Positions 47,417 through 60,100 of a DNA stretch of 64,000 bases are shown here, piece by piece. The stretch comes from Dactylis glomerata (Eukaryota; Streptophyta; Magnoliopsida; Poales; Poaceae). The stretch covers positions 434,001-498,000 of the forward strand of contig QXEO01000731.1 of NCBI GenBank assembly GCA_007115705.1, given 5' to 3'. How positions within the stretch are numbered: the stretch's first letter is position 1; each line of letters begins with the position of its first letter. The notes beneath the pieces are model-generated. The model searched no databases, was not told the origin of the DNA, and worked only from the letters and a program-made list of their open reading frames with translations. The translations under genes were made by a program, and so were the position numbers.

Positions 47417-47677
47417 ATGGCGAGAATTGTTTATGTTCATCATGTTGACAAAGAAGCATATTTGAAAGGCAATATCGAGCCCGACCCGAATGAGCTTGAC
47501 TTGGTGTTCGAGCGTACTCCTACGTACGCCGAGGTCTTGGAACAAGTTAGGATAGAGTTGAATTGGATGGACCCTAGTGATGTTGTTGACTTGGAGGGTA
47601 GGCACAACGCCGGATTTGGCATGCACTTCCGTTGGAAGATAATGCGTATCAACTACGAGCAACGTTGGGGTGCATAC
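47417..47677 (+). pseudogene. N-terminus of a second mudrA-type transposase, cut by an LTR insertion
   Basis: 87 codons starting MARIVYVHHVDKEAYLKGN. It is homologous to the start of the other element's transposase (MVRIVNVHHVDYAAFEKGD), with the shared landmarks ELNWMD and RWK-M-xNxE. The frame stops where an LTR begins (TGATACG at 47678). The rest of the gene is not found on the right of the nested elements within this window. Confidence 0.85.
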
Positions 47678-50600
47678 TGATACGTCCAAAACGTATCTAC
47701 TTTCCCGAACACCTTTGCTATTGTTTCCCCTCTAATTTGTGTGTTTTGAATACAACTAACACGGACTGCCGCTGTTTTCAGCAGAATTGCTCTGGTGTCT
47801 CGTTTTTGTGCAGAAATTCAACTTCCAGTAAAAATTTGGGAAAATTTATGAAAAATCCTATTTCACCAGAAGACCCACGGAGCCAGAAGACAGGAGGCAG
47901 AAGGGGCTCGAGGGGCCGTCACACAGTGGTGGCGCGGCCCAGCCCGGGCCGCGCCACCCCTGCGTGAGGGGGCCCCAGGACCCCTCTCGACCTTCCCTCT
48001 CGCGTACATATACCCCCTGACGACATAATATCATGGAGACGGCGATTTTCCCAGATAGACTTCCGCTGCGCCGCCGCCATCAGAAACCGCGATTCGGAAC
48101 CAGAAACTCCGTTCTGGCACCCTGCCGGGACGGGGATTCGGAGGAGATCTTCATCACCATCACCACCGACGCTCCTCCATCGACCATCCATGACTCCCCC
48201 ATCCATGTGTGAGTAATTACCCCGCTGTAGGTGAGGGGATGGTAGGGATTGGATGAGATTGTTCATGTAATTTGATATGAGATTGATAGGGCATAGTGCC
48301 TAGTATCTTTATTTAGTGCCTATGTCATTGTTGCAACTTGTTGTGCTTAATGCTTGTCACTTTGGGCCCGAGTGCCATGATTTCAGATCTGAACATGTTA
48401 TTATTTCTATGATGATACTTGTTGTTTATGGTCTTACCTACAAGTTGTATACACATATTGTTGTCCGGAACCCGAGGCCCCAAAGTGACAGAAATTGGGA
48501 TAACCGGAGGGGATGGCTATGATGTGAGGATCACATGTGTTCACCGAGTGCTAATGCTTTGCTCCGGTACTCTATTAAAAGGAGTACCTTAATTACCAGT
48601 AGTTTCCCTTGAGGCCCTGCTGCAATAGGCTGGTAGGACAAAAGATGTCGTGCAAATTTCTCCTTGTGAGCACGTACGACTATATACGGAATACATGCCT
48701 ATGATTGTTTGTACTAGGATGCTTTATCATTATTTATCTGCATTGCCCATGTCTCATTGATTTCATGAATTATCTTATCCATGCAACGCCCGTAATCCAT
48801 CCCTATGCCTACAGTATTTGTTCCTACTGTTTACAACTGCTACTTTTACCATTGCTATTTTACTACTGCTGTTACTATTTCACTACTATCACCACTATAA
48901 AACTGTTGCTACTGATAAACCGCTGCGAGCAAGACCGTTTCCAGGTGCAGCTGAATTGACAACTCATCTGTTAAGGCTTGCATATATTCTTTGGCTCCCC
49001 TTGTGTCGAATCAATAAATTTGGGTAATACTTCCCTCGAAGACTGTTGCGATCCCCTATACTTGAGGGTCATCAAGACTATTTTCTGGCGCCGTTGCCGG
49101 GGAGCATAGCTTTATTTGTAAGTTCACTTGGTATTCATATTGTTCGCTGCAATCCTTTCATCATGGGTAAACCTCGTGATGGAAAAGTTCCTATATTGCC
49201 ATCCACTACAAGAAGAGGTACGACTCTCAACACCTCTGTTGCTCTTGATTCGCCATCTGTTATGAGTAAGTTGCTTACACCACCACACCCACACGCCACT
49301 GCTACTACTTCTGCTGAGATTGAAAGTGCCACTGATAATTTAGATGATGCTTCTACTGTGCTTGATGAGAGAGGTTCACTAGGTTCCTTTTTAGATGCTA
49401 CTATTGCTAGAGCTAAGTTGGGAAACACCATTGTTACACCTGTTAGCTCACCTGAGTCTAGGGAATGTTCTAGTGATGATTATGATGATGATGCTTACAT
49501 TGAGCTTAATGATGATTTTATTGCAGAAGCACGTGCTGCTCGTAACGCAGGTAATGTTAAAGAACTTCTTGCTAGACGTTCTGTTAGATATAATTTGTCT
49601 CCTGATCCTAAGTTTGCTGCTTCTCCTATAAATATTAGAGACAAGGATTATGATTTCTCTTTGGATTTATCTTACATATCTATTGTTGAGAAAACTCCTT
49701 TTTGTGGTACTAAAGATGAGAGTGCTATGGAGCACATGAATGAGCTTTCTACTTTGAGTAATTTGTTTTCTGATGATATTAAGCTCCGCACTTATTTTGT
49801 TGCTAAGATTTTTCCTTTCTCGTTGAAAGATGCTGCTAAAATTTGGTTTAATAGCTTGTCTCCTGGATCTCTTACTAGTCCTATTGCTTTGGTTAATGCT
49901 TTCTTTCAGAAATATTTTCCCGCTAGTGCTCAACATGCTGCTGTGCAGAAAATCTTTGATTTTGAACAGGGAAAAGGAGAGATACTGCCTGAATCTTGGA
50001 CAAGGTTTTGTTCTTTAATTAGAGCTTTGCCTAAAGAACCATTGCCTAAAAATGAACTCCTTGATATATTTTATAATGGACTAACGGATGAATCTAAGTC
50101 ATATTTGGATAGTTGTGCTGGTTGTGTTTTCAGGGAAAGAACTCCGGCTAAAGCTGAAGAATTAATGACTAAAATAAGCCGAAATCATGATGATTGAACC
50201 TTAGTTGAGCCAACACCAGCACCAACCCCTGCGCCATCTACAGAGCCTACGCCGAAGAAGAGAGGGATGATTGAATTAAATGATGAAGTTATGAAGGAAG
50301 CTAAGAAATCTCTTAAGGAGAAAGGTATTAAGGCCGAAGATGTGAAGAATTTACCTCCTATTGAAGAATTACGTAAGCCAATCCCTCACTCATCTACCAT
50401 TGAGGTACATTCTCTCCAACGCTTTGATGAAAGAGACATTCCTTATACTAAACCTCCTGATCAATGCTTAGATGAGTTCGATAATTTTATTGTTAAGCAA
50501 GAAAATTTTAATAGAATGGTGCATAATCATCTGTTGGAAAATTCTAGAGCTATTAACAAGTTGCAGGATATTGTGGAGAGAACTGCCAATGATGTGAAGA

Positions 50601-51543
50601 TACTTGCTAAACATTTTCAAATGGTTCAAACACAAATTGATCAGCTTACCAAGGTGCAAAAAGACTTGCTAGTTAATGCTGCAAGAGAGAAGCAAGCATG
50701 TGAAATACGCACAAGAAGTGGTGCTGCTACTCAAGACCCATTATATCCTGAAGGACATCCTAAGAGGGTTGAGCAAGATTCTCAACGAACTGCAAGTGAT
50801 GATATTCCTCCCAAGAAGAAGAAGAAGAAGCATAAAACAAATGCAGAATCCTCTGATGCAGGTAAAGATCCTAACAGTGTTTCTATTTCTGATGCTGAAA
50901 CTAAACCAGGAGATGCTTCCGATAAAGAAGAAGTTGAAGAAGAACTGGAAAAGAGTGATAAAAATGCAAAGTACACCAAAGAAGACTTCATTGCCAACAA
51001 GCATGGTAAAGAGAGGGAACCTTGGGTACAGAAACCAATGCCTTTTCCTAGTAAGAAACACAAGTCCAAGGAAGAAGAACACTACAACAGGTTTTGTGAA
51101 TGGATGAGACCTTTATTTTTGCAAATTCCTTTGACTGATGCTATTAGAATGCCTCCTTATGCAAAATATATGAAATATATTGTCACTAACAAAAGGAAAC
51201 TTCCTAGTGAGGAAATTTCCACTCTACTTGCTAACTATTCTTTTGATGGTAAAGTTCCAGAGAAGTTTGGAGATCCAGGTATACCTACTATTCCTTGTTC
51301 CATTAAAAATAACTATGTTAGAACTGCCTTATGTGATTTGGGAGCTGGAGTTAGTGTAATGCCTTTTTCTCTTTATAAGAGACTTGATCTAGAAAAATTG
51401 GTATCAACTGATATATCTTTGCAGATGGCCGATAAGTCTACTACTATTCCTATTGGTATATGTGAGAATGTTCCTGTTCAGGTTGCTAACAGCTGTTTGA
51501 TATTGACTGATTTTGTTGTGTTGGAAATGCCTGAAGATGATAA
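47678..51543 (+). mobile_element. Athila-like Ty3/gypsy LTR retrotransposon, 5' portion
   Basis: A 5' LTR of 1397 bp (47678-49074, TGATACGTCC...GGGTCATCA) is followed after 11 bp by the primer site TGGCGCCGTTGCCGGGGAG (49086-49104) and then gag-protease. Five bases upstream are CATAC; the matching duplication is not visible because the right end is lost or outside the window. The element inserted into the second Mutator-like element and was itself interrupted at 51543/51544 by a Tat-like element. Assignment to the Athila lineage rests on the gag-protease style and is inference. Confidence 0.88.
49163..51543 (+). pseudogene. Gag-protease of the Athila-like element, interrupted
   Basis: Starts at ATG 49163 (MGKPRDGKVPIL). 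The gag domain spans about 49690-50190, with IWFNSLSPGS and AFFQKYFPAS motifs. A TGA at 50195-50197 interrupts the frame, and the same frame reopens immediately through EPTPAPTPAPSTEP-like linker, so a single nonsense change (perhaps TGG to TGA) separates two otherwise open halves. The second half (ATG-headed at 50267, 432 codons) has a Lys-rich stretch (PPKKKKKKHKT) and a retropepsin-like domain with ALCDLGAGVSVMPFSLY. Coding stops at the inserted LTR at 51544, so RT and integrase are absent. Confidence 0.88.
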
Positions 51544-51879
51544 TGACGAGGGGTTAACTCGATAAATGTCCTAGATGAAGGACTTAGGATCGGGGAGATA
51601 GGGCGTCAGATGAACTCGAAGGTAAAGTTTAGTCGAAATAGGTGTGTGTCGAAAGTAAACTTGGGTGTTCAACCTGGCTTGCTTTCAATCTGGCCTACAC
51701 CGTCCCCTCCTGGCCCCTATATATAGATGGCCAGGTCTCGAGGATCGGGTAGGATCCGATACAGATTACAATATCGATATACGGTAAAGACTCGTATTCA
51801 ACTAATATTACAATTGGGCCTAGCTATACGGGCCTTAGGGGTACTCAACTGACGGGCTCTATTAACTATACCCTTGTCA
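51544..51879 (-). repeat. 3' LTR of the Tat-like element (complete)
   Basis: 336 bp with TGAC...GTCA inverted ends. By hand count it differs from the right copy at six positions over 301 bp, all transitions. The palindromic-looking CCTATATATAGATGG near 51714 may serve the LTR promoter. Confidence 0.88.
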
Positions 51880-52963
51880 GTAGCCCCTGAGATTCTACCA
51901 GAATTGTAGATTCGGGTTGAATCTCTAATCTTCAAATCTTCGACTTCTTCTTATCTTCAAATCTTCGACTTGGTCTTTCGACTTATATTTGTAATAATTT
52001 GTTCGCAAGGGGTCTTGATGAACAAGCCTGACAACTCTGACGGATCAAGAGGTCAGTTAACTGCCGGAACAGATACTTGTCACCTACTTCAAATTCAATC
52101 CCCTTGGACTTGAATTCGGGATACCGGTCAAACCCATTCTTCTGCCGCATTTAGGACTTACAAAGAATGAATCCCAGTGGTTCTCAGGGTACCCAGTGCG
52201 TCCACCAGGATTTTCTTCGCGTCGTAGACACGGATACATACCAGCAGAGCGCATCCATGTGTGTATACCAAGCCACACATGACGGATCCCGGGGTCTTAC
52301 CTTCGTGACAAGTCACGACATTCGAGTTGTGTTGCGATAACGCAACTCGAGAATCTCATGTCGCAGTCAAATCTTGACTGAAAATATTCGGGTTTCTTCA
52401 ACCATAAAACTCGCTCCCGATGGGAGTAACACTCCTGCACTTCTCGAATTATAATGCTTTGCCAAGAAATATCGTCGGGTGCGCGCTCAGCGCTCCCGAT
52501 GGGAGTAGCCCCCGAGGCTATAGTCGAAAAAGGCTTTTTTTGAGTATAGGCTCAAAAAATGTAGCATAATTCATCATACTTCAACTTGAGATATTTTAAC
52601 TTCTAGATACATCATCGTCGAGATACTTCAATTTCGAGATACCTTAAGGACATCTTGCCGTCGAATACTCATCCACCACTTCAGAGAGAAGCTTGTATTT
52701 ACCATTCTTGAAAATAGGAGCCCCCATGGCTATAATCGAAACTCCTTCGTATACAGTCTTGTGCACCTACCTGGCATTCGTCGGCGCCATCTTTTCTTCT
52801 TTCTTATATTATCTTCTTTATGATATCACTTAATACATCATTCTGTACCATTGTGAACCGTTGCATGGGCAATGCTGTAAATTTCTCATTTTTTGACCGT
52901 TAGTGGGCTTACCGTTTCCTATCTTTGCGCCACGTCTCAGCCCACGTTCCTTCTCCCAGAAGA
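51880..52963. other. Non-coding interior between left LTR and antisense gene
   Basis: No gene. A CGCTCCCGATGGGAGTA motif occurs twice (about 52410 and 52488). Presumably 3' untranslated sequence of the element on the minus strand and promoter-distal sequence of the antisense gene on the plus strand. Confidence 0.5.
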
Positions 52964-52971
52964 TATATAAA
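52964..52971 (+). promoter_or_regulatory. TATA box of the antisense gene
   Basis: AGATATATAAAGGGG lies 120 bp upstream of the first in-frame ATG (53084) and 153 bp upstream of the second (53117). It suggests the antisense gene has its own promoter and does not depend on the LTR, which reads the other strand. Confidence 0.6.
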
Positions 52972-53083
52972 GGGGATCTTGGGGAGTTTTACTGTTTACC
53001 AGCTCTTTCTCTCCGCCGCCTCCATTGCTGCTCTCCTCTGTCTTCTCCTCTCGTGCATAGCCCCCGAGCGCACTTCGTACTGG

Positions 53084-55768
53084 ATGCGCGTGAAACACCT
53101 GGCCACCAAAAACACCATGGCCAAGACTGCTGCCACCAACTGGGTTCGCTCCACCATCACAAAGAAGGAGGTGGAGAAGGCTACGGCGGACGGCCTCATC
53201 GCCGCCGAAGATTCCATCAAATTCCCCAGTACTGAACGGATCCCGAAGCCCCCGAGCGGTTATCGGGTAATGTTCCTTGCTTTCCTCCTCCGCGGTTTCT
53301 CTCTTCCTGCCCATGAGTTTCTCCGTGGGCTTCTGTTTGTTTACGGTGTGCAGCTCCACCAGCTCACACCAAATTCTCTTTTGCATATCGCCTGTTTCGT
53401 GACTCTCTGCGAGTCCTTCCTGGGCATTGAACCCCACTTCCTTCTGTGGAGGTCAATCTTTCGACTCCGCCCCAACGTTTCTTTGGCTAGGAAACCCGAA
53501 CTGGGCGGAGCCGTCGTTTCTGTGCGCCCTGAGGCGCAATACTTTGAATTTTCCATGGCCGCGTCTGTCCAGGGATGGAGGACAAAGTGGTTCTATATCA
53601 AGGACCGCAAATCCTCTCCTGAAGATGAATTTGGCCTGCCTCCTTTTGATGCTTCCCAGGAGGTAAAGAAATTGGCATCATGGGATACACTCCCCTCAGA
53701 TGCAGAAGCACAAGAAATTCTTCCTCTTCTTTCCCGCATCAAGTCTTTAAAAGGAGGTCAAGGGGGTGCTCTGTCGGGTATGCAACTCATGGCGTTTTTT
53801 ATTCAACGTCGAGTTCAACCCCTACAACACCGCCTTACCAAACTTTGGAATTACTCCGGCTTGGAGGATCCTACTCGCATATCTGAAGATCTGATATCAA
53901 AAGAAGATGTCGACAAGCGAGTCAGGAATCTTACCAAGCTCACCAAGGAACATGCAGTTGCAGATTTAACCGCTGACTTTTTCGACTCCGTGCACCCTCT
54001 GCCTGAGGTATGTATCTTTGCGTTTACTTATTGTCGAACTTTGCTTGGTTCGATTTGTGTTACTTTGTGCCATTGCATTCTGCTAATTTATTCATATGCA
54101 GGGTCATCAATTCCTTGTTTCTCGTCCTCCTCTTCCAGAGGCAGGGCCCCTACCAGCTGATCTTGCCTCTCCTACATCTGAAGCCCCCGAGGCTGACGAA
54201 AGTCAGGATGTAGATGATGTCGAAGAATCAGAAGAGGAAACTAGCTCATCGACATCGCCTCCTCCTGTACTTGCTGAAGATGTTGGTATCGACAAGAAAA
54301 GGAAGCGTGTCGACGAAATTGCTTCATCGAGTTCTGCAGCGGCTGGTAAAGCCCCCGTTCTTGCAGAAGATATGGAGTACTTCGACATGCTTGCATCGTA
54401 AGTATTGTAGTCGATTTCTTCAATTGCATTGTTCTTGCCTTATTTTCATAACCAATATTTTTCATGCAGTGATGATGAAGAGCCACCAACATATGCGACA
54501 GCTGCTCCTCCACCTTCTCCTATGGCCACTGATGAGCCTATCGAACCAGATGTTGCCCCGAGGGCTACCAGGTCCGGTGTGAAGAAGGTTCCTCAAGCCC
54601 GATACCCTAAACGCTCAAAGAGGGCCAAAGAAGCCGAAGTTTCTCTGGAAGCCCATGCATCTACGGTTTCCTCTGATGACGTGAGCAATTCTTCTGTACT
54701 TTCTTTCCTGTCATGCACTTCTACTCTTACACACTTCTTTTCTCAGGCTTTAGTGAAGAGATTTATTGCCCTGGGCACGGAGTGTGCGGGGTACCTAAAG
54801 GTTGCGAAAGCTTCCGAAGGTACAATCTTGATGTTCAGTCATTACTTTTCTTCTGTGATTTTTCTTTTCCCACTTATCTGACTCCCTTTTGTCTTCTTTT
54901 GTAGCTGCCTTAGCAACAGCCAATGCTCGAATTGCGTCGTTGGAAGCGGAGCTCAATGCTTCGCGAAAAGCTTATGATGTGGCGGCCGCTGCTAAAGCAA
55001 ATGCTGAGAAGTCGCAGAAAGCTGCGCTTGGCAAGGCGAAGAAAGCTGAAAAAGCTTTAGCTGAGGCCAACAAGGAGCATGCTCATCGAGAGCAAGCCGT
55101 GGCGGAGCGTCTTCACACCATGTCTACTGCCGCTGAAAGTAAGTGCTTCGCCTTGTCTTCTGTTTTCGTCTTCTGTTGCACTGGTGTATTTGTTGACACT
55201 TGTCTCTTCTTTTCTTTTCTATTGCTCAGAATTCACTGGGGTATCTCCGTCGTCCTTGCAAACGGACGACGATCCTCTTATGGATGCGGTTAACCTACTC
55301 GAGGAAAACTGGATATCTATCCAGGAAACTTTTGAGTTGGTTAGCCGCGTTTTATCACGGCTGTTTGCCGGCTTGTGGCCGAAGAAAAGGGCGACAATTT
55401 CGAAGGATAACTTGACTGAACTTGTCAAGTCCTTCGATACCATTGAAGACCCCACTCTCCAGCTGAAAGGTCTTTCCATTAAGCGCGGCGCCGAGGGTGC
55501 TATTGCACTTTCCCTTGCTCATGGGACGAATTTCGACTGGGAGAGGGTTAGCTCCCCTCATGGCCATACCCATGACGAGATGAAGGCTTTTTTCGAGAGG
55601 GCGAAGAAGTTGGCACCTGCATTGTTGACAACTATTTCTCCTTCGGCAGCCTCTGCGGTGCCTGCTGCACCAGCTTCAGCGGCGGAAAATCCAGTACCAC
55701 CATCGACTTCTGGCGAAGAAGTTGCCGTGCCCTCCTCTGCCACGGAACACAATGCTGAGGTTGCGTAG
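53084..55768 (+). CDS. Antisense spliced gene in the Tat-like element ('putative gypsy-type transposon' protein), 7 exons
   Basis: Exons 53084-53266, 53354-54007, 54102-54397, 54470-54680, 54747-54819, 54905-55138 and 55230-55768 join through GT-AG introns with matching phases into 2190 nt (729 residues, no internal stop). An alternative start is the ATG at 53117. Exon 2 carries LHQLTPNSLLHIACFVTLCE and an FLGIEPHFLLWRSIF motif, typical of proteins annotated in plants as putative gypsy-type transposon (PF04195-like). Exons 3-4 are acidic then basic (VEESEEETSSST; RYPKRSKRAKEAE). Exon 6 is an Ala/Lys/Glu coiled coil (ARIASLEAELNASRKAYD). The biochemical role is unknown. All introns are 70-95 nt. 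Confidence 0.8.
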
Positions 55769-55953
55769 ACTCGGCTTTCCTTGTAGTTTTTTAGTTTTTC
55801 TCCTTTTGGATGCAAGAATACTCTAGTTGCGTGCAACCCGAGAACTTTAGTCATAGGGTCTTGCACTTATGTAAATATATTTCCAGCGTATGAAGTATTA
55901 TGTTGTCTCTCTGAAATGTTTTCTCCTTTCTTTTCCTTTTTGGCTTGCAGTCG

Positions 55954-56883
55954 ATGCGTGTTAATGATCCTTTGACTCACGGTCCTGCTCCTTCTTCTAC
56001 CCGTGTGTTTGGTTCTCAGATTCCGTCGACTCCTAGTCGATGCAGCCGATGCGCGGAGTACTCTTCCAGAATTTCCGATCTTGAGGCTCGCCTGACTTTA
56101 GCCAAGCGTCAAGCACAGATGGCTATTAACAAAGCTAGCAAAGCCAGTGGTTATATGAAGCAAATATCTTCACTAGACGAAAAGGTCTCCAGCTTGACGG
56201 CTAAGATTCTGCATAATGAAGAATGTGAATCCTTTATCCTTGGCATTGTCGAGTCTGCCTGCGAGATGTTACGATGTGAGTTTTCTTTTGACTCCCCCTT
56301 TCCCTGTTTGTGCACTGCTGTTCTTGTGACACATTTTACCATTGTAGGTACTTGTTTAGATTTTGCTGCTGAAGAACGTCGAGTTGCTGAGCGAAACGCG
56401 GCCTTGGAGAAAATGTCGACTGGCTGTGAGACTTTGTGGTCTGATCCTCGACGCCGGGGCGCCATTGTATTGCTTCAAGACCGTGCCCAGCATATTGGCG
56501 AGTCAGTTGATGGTTGCCGGCGTGCTCTCACAACTATGCACTCCGTTATGCTTCCTCGTAATCCCTTGCCTGCAACTTTCCCACTTCTTCTTGATACTTT
56601 CAGATCCAGCCATCGTATTCATAGGTTGATAGAGCTGAACTTAGTGGTTGGTGCCAATTTTGCTCTCGGGTGGATACGCAAGTGGCACCCCAGGCTGAAT
56701 TATAGCATGATGTCCCTGAGTTTGGCTCCAGGTGGAGCTAGCCTTCGGGTACATATGGAGAACACGCTGCAACCTGCTCGAAGACTCGTAGCTAGGCTTC
56801 TAGAGGCGGATGCTGAGTTTTTCCGTGAGTACCATTATTTAGATCCTTTAGGCGTAGATGATTCTAACAACCCGATGCTGTAA
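55954..56883 (+). CDS. Second antisense spliced frame, possibly the 3' part of the same gene
   Basis: Exons 55954-56275 and 56348-56883 (intron GTGAGT...TTGTAG) give 285 residues. It begins MRVNDPLTHGP and contains two coiled-coil stretches (SRISDLEARLTLAKRQAQMA; AAEERRVAERNAALEKM). The C-terminal domain is helical (LLQDRAQHIGESVDGCRRAL; ARRLVARLLEADAEFFREY). A good acceptor (TTGGCTTGCAG) lies 3 bases before the ATG. If the preceding gene spliced from GAG/GTTGCG at about 55759, exons would join in frame. Otherwise this is a separate unit with an unseen start. Function unknown. Confidence 0.6.
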   Translation: MRVNDPLTHGPAPSSTRVFGSQIPSTPSRCSRCAEYSSRISDLEARLTLAKRQAQMAINKASKASGYMKQISSLDEKVSSLTAKILHNEECESFILGIVESACEMLRCEFSFDSPFPCLCTAVLVTHFTIVGTCLDFAAEERRVAERNAALEKMSTGCETLWSDPRRRGAIVLLQDRAQHIGESVDGCRRALTTMHSVMLPRNPLPATFPLLLDTFRSSHRIHRLIELNLVVGANFALGWIRKWHPRLNYSMMSLSLAPGGASLRVHMENTLQPARRLVARLLEADAEFFREYHYLDPLGVDDSNNPML

Positions 56884-57172
56884 TATGTTTTTGTATGTGT
56901 GTAACGCGAGAGTATTTCATTTTGCGACTTGTATGTCGAAAAAGTTTATCCTTAGAGCGTTTTTGTGCGTTTAGCGCATTTCTTCCTTCGAAAGACTCGT
57001 AAACTCGAATATGAGGAACGTTTCATCTTTATTATACTTTGTAATGTAAGATACATGGGGTGACCCAAGAGATCCGGCCTGTGACCTGTGTTCTGGATCT
57101 AGAGGGCATTGCCCCTGGTATAACTCGTGGCTTTTACAGCCTTTATTGTTCTACTCTATTGTCTTATGATGC
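56884..57172. other. Convergent gap between antisense gene and gag-protease
   Basis: About 290 bp separating the two tail-to-tail coding regions. The RT and integrase expected downstream of protease on the minus strand are absent here. No other feature is seen. Confidence 0.5.
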
Positions 57173-60100
57173 TTATGTCGTCGTGGCTTTCCCTTTTTCC
57201 TCTGCGCCTGTGCCTTCTCCTGATGCTCCTACTCGTGGTTTCTTCGTTTCGGGCTCCGCGACGCGTCCTTCGGGTAGCTTGACGCCCTCTATAGTCGCGT
57301 TTTTTGCCTTTTCTGCATGGTTTGCTATGACGCCAAAATTTTGCGCCATCTTGTGGAACTCCCTGTCGCAGAGATCTGAAACTTCGAAACTTCCTTTCAC
57401 TGTAATTATTCCTCGTGGTCCTGGCATCTTAAGTACCAGATATGTATAGTGGGGTACTGCCATGAATCGCGAAAACGCGGGTCGTCCGAGGATCGCGTGA
57501 TATTGAGATGGCCAGTCCATGACTTCGAAGTCTAGCTTTTCTCTTCTATAGTTTTGTCGGTTGCCGAAGCAAACATTGAGTGCTATTCGACCCAGTGGGT
57601 AATTGGCACTTCCTGGTACGATTCCATGGAAGGAACAATCTGTTGGCTTCAGGAACTCTAGTGATATATGCATTGCTCGGAGTGTTTTCGCGTATATCAA
57701 GTTAATTCCACTCCCTGCATCCATGAATATTCTGTCGACATCATACGCGCCGATTTGAGCTTTGAGTACCAAAGGCGCGTTTCCCGGCCGAGGTACTGTT
57801 ATAGGGTGATCTTCTCTGTTGAACTCTATTGGTTGCTCTGACCAGTGCAGATACTCCGTTGTAGCTGGAGGTGATATGACTGCTAAGTTGACTTGTTGAG
57901 TTTTGCTCTTCTCTTTTTTGTTCGACTTGGGTACAGGTTGTATCATTGATATGATGTGTCCTTTTGATGGTACATACCCTTCGTCGTCGTCTTGTCCCTG
58001 GTTTTGCTGGTCTTGTCCTTGAGGCGCTCCATTGTTTCCTTGCTGCTTTGCCGGAGGGTTGTTGCTTCCTTCGAATCCTTGTCGCCTTGCTTCGATTTGC
58101 TTATTTACTGCCGCCTCTTGAAGTTTTAAGAATGTTGTGCAATCTTTCATTGCATGCCTTGATACTCGCTTCCCATCGACGAACGCTGAGTGTATATGAC
58201 AAGGTCCATTGAGCATATCTTCTGGCGAGGGGTTGTATTCTCTGGATTCTCTTACGGGGAATTTTTTATAGTCCTCTTTTCCGTAACTTCGATATCCTGA
58301 ACTTCTTCGATCACTTCCTTGGTAACTGTTATCTTTGTATCCTGCGGCGACTTGGCTATGAGGGCCATAGTTGTCGAAATTTCTGGACCGTCTCCTTTGA
58401 CTTCCGTATCTATTTCTTCTATCGTCTTCTAGAGATCGTGTCCTCTTATTGTTGCATGCATCTTCTCCATCTGCGAACCTGTTTGCTGTGTCCATAAGGT
58501 CTGACACTGTTTTCGGCTTGATTCTACCCATCTCCTCGACTAGGTCTCTTCGTCTTAATCCAATGATGAACGCATCTATTGCTCTTTCGTCTGAAACTTC
58601 GACTGCTGAATTTTTGATAAGGCTCCACCTTTGGATGTATGCTCGTAATGTCTCGTCGCATTGTTGCACACATGCTTTGACTTCTTCTATTGACGCTGGT
58701 CGTTTGTATGTCGACCTAAAGTTGCTTGTGAATTGCTTTGTGAGGTCTTCCCAGCTTCCAATAGATTCTTTCTCTAGCTTGCTCAACCATGACCTTGCTG
58801 CGCCGGTGAGGTGTAGTTGCAAACTTTGCATTGTTGTTTCCTTGGTTCCTCCTAATATTTGAACTGCTTGTAAGTAATCTGCGAGCCATGATTGTGGTTC
58901 TTGTGATCCGTCGTATTTTTGCTGATCATGAGGTAGCTTGAATCCCTTGGGAACTGGAGTGGTGCAAACCCTGCAGGTAAAGCATGATGCCCCCATCTCT
59001 TTTTCGTCGTCTTCATAGTCGCGTTTTTCATTTGGGGATCGTGACCTTCGGGTTCCGCCGTGCTGCTTTGGTGATGGTGATCGAGATCGGTGTTTGCTGC
59101 TTCTGCGCCGAGGACTATTGTAACGGCGAGGTGACCTTGCTTTGTGCACTTCCTTGTGATGACATGCTTCTTCTCCTTTTGCTGATAGCTTGTGGCCCAC
59201 CATGTTGAGTCCGTTCAGTGCTGCTCTATGCATATGTTCTCTAGGATCTCCTGGACTTGGTCGAGTTGTAAGTAGGTATGCTTGCGCTGCCACTAGTGCT
59301 GCTTCAGGAGTTTTTGGTAGGATATTTCCCTACTCGTCGACCGATAGGAAGGACGAGTCGAGGTTTTTGGAAATACTTTGCCTGTCGGAGTACTCGAGGT
59401 TGTCATACCTTGAACCGTGTCGACGATTTTTCCTTGCGTTGCTGTATGACGCGTCGCTTCATGCTTTTCGAGCAGCTTCGCTAGCTGCAATGGCTGAATC
59501 TTTCCTTCTTTGTATCTCTGTTTTCTCCTTCGCTAATTGCTTGGCCTGCTGCCTTAGGGCGTAGTGATACCCCAAAAGCAGGTTTTTGCTAGAATTTGAT
59601 GGTATTGGCGTGCCGTGTTCTACGGCTTCTCTTATTATCCTCCATTCGTCGACTGATAGTCGAATTTTCTCCCTGGTTGTGAGGGATTCCGGTGTTTGCC
59701 CTTATGCTAGGTGATTTGCTCCTCTGTCGATATTTGCTGGGTTTAATACTGGATTGTCGTTTTCGTCGAATTCTTCTGAGTTATCTCCTATAATAGCGAA
59801 CACCTGGCACTGTTTGCCGGCGTTGCCCTTGAAGCTTGAGAAGATCGAGTTGCTATCCTCAGAAAGCTCTAATCCTGTCTTCCATGTACCTGTTGACTTG
59901 TCTGAAATATCGTCGAGGCAGATCGTGAGATCTTCGAGTTGGACTTCCACGTCAAAATTTTCCTTTTCTTCGCTGTCCTCTGCGATCTTCTCTTTTTGTA
60001 CTTCCTCTGGGCTGACCGGCGAGTTTACCTCGCTGGAGGAGCCTTCAGAGTATTCCATCATTGCTGTTGTTTTGGGCTCACTTGCCGACGGATCTTGTTT

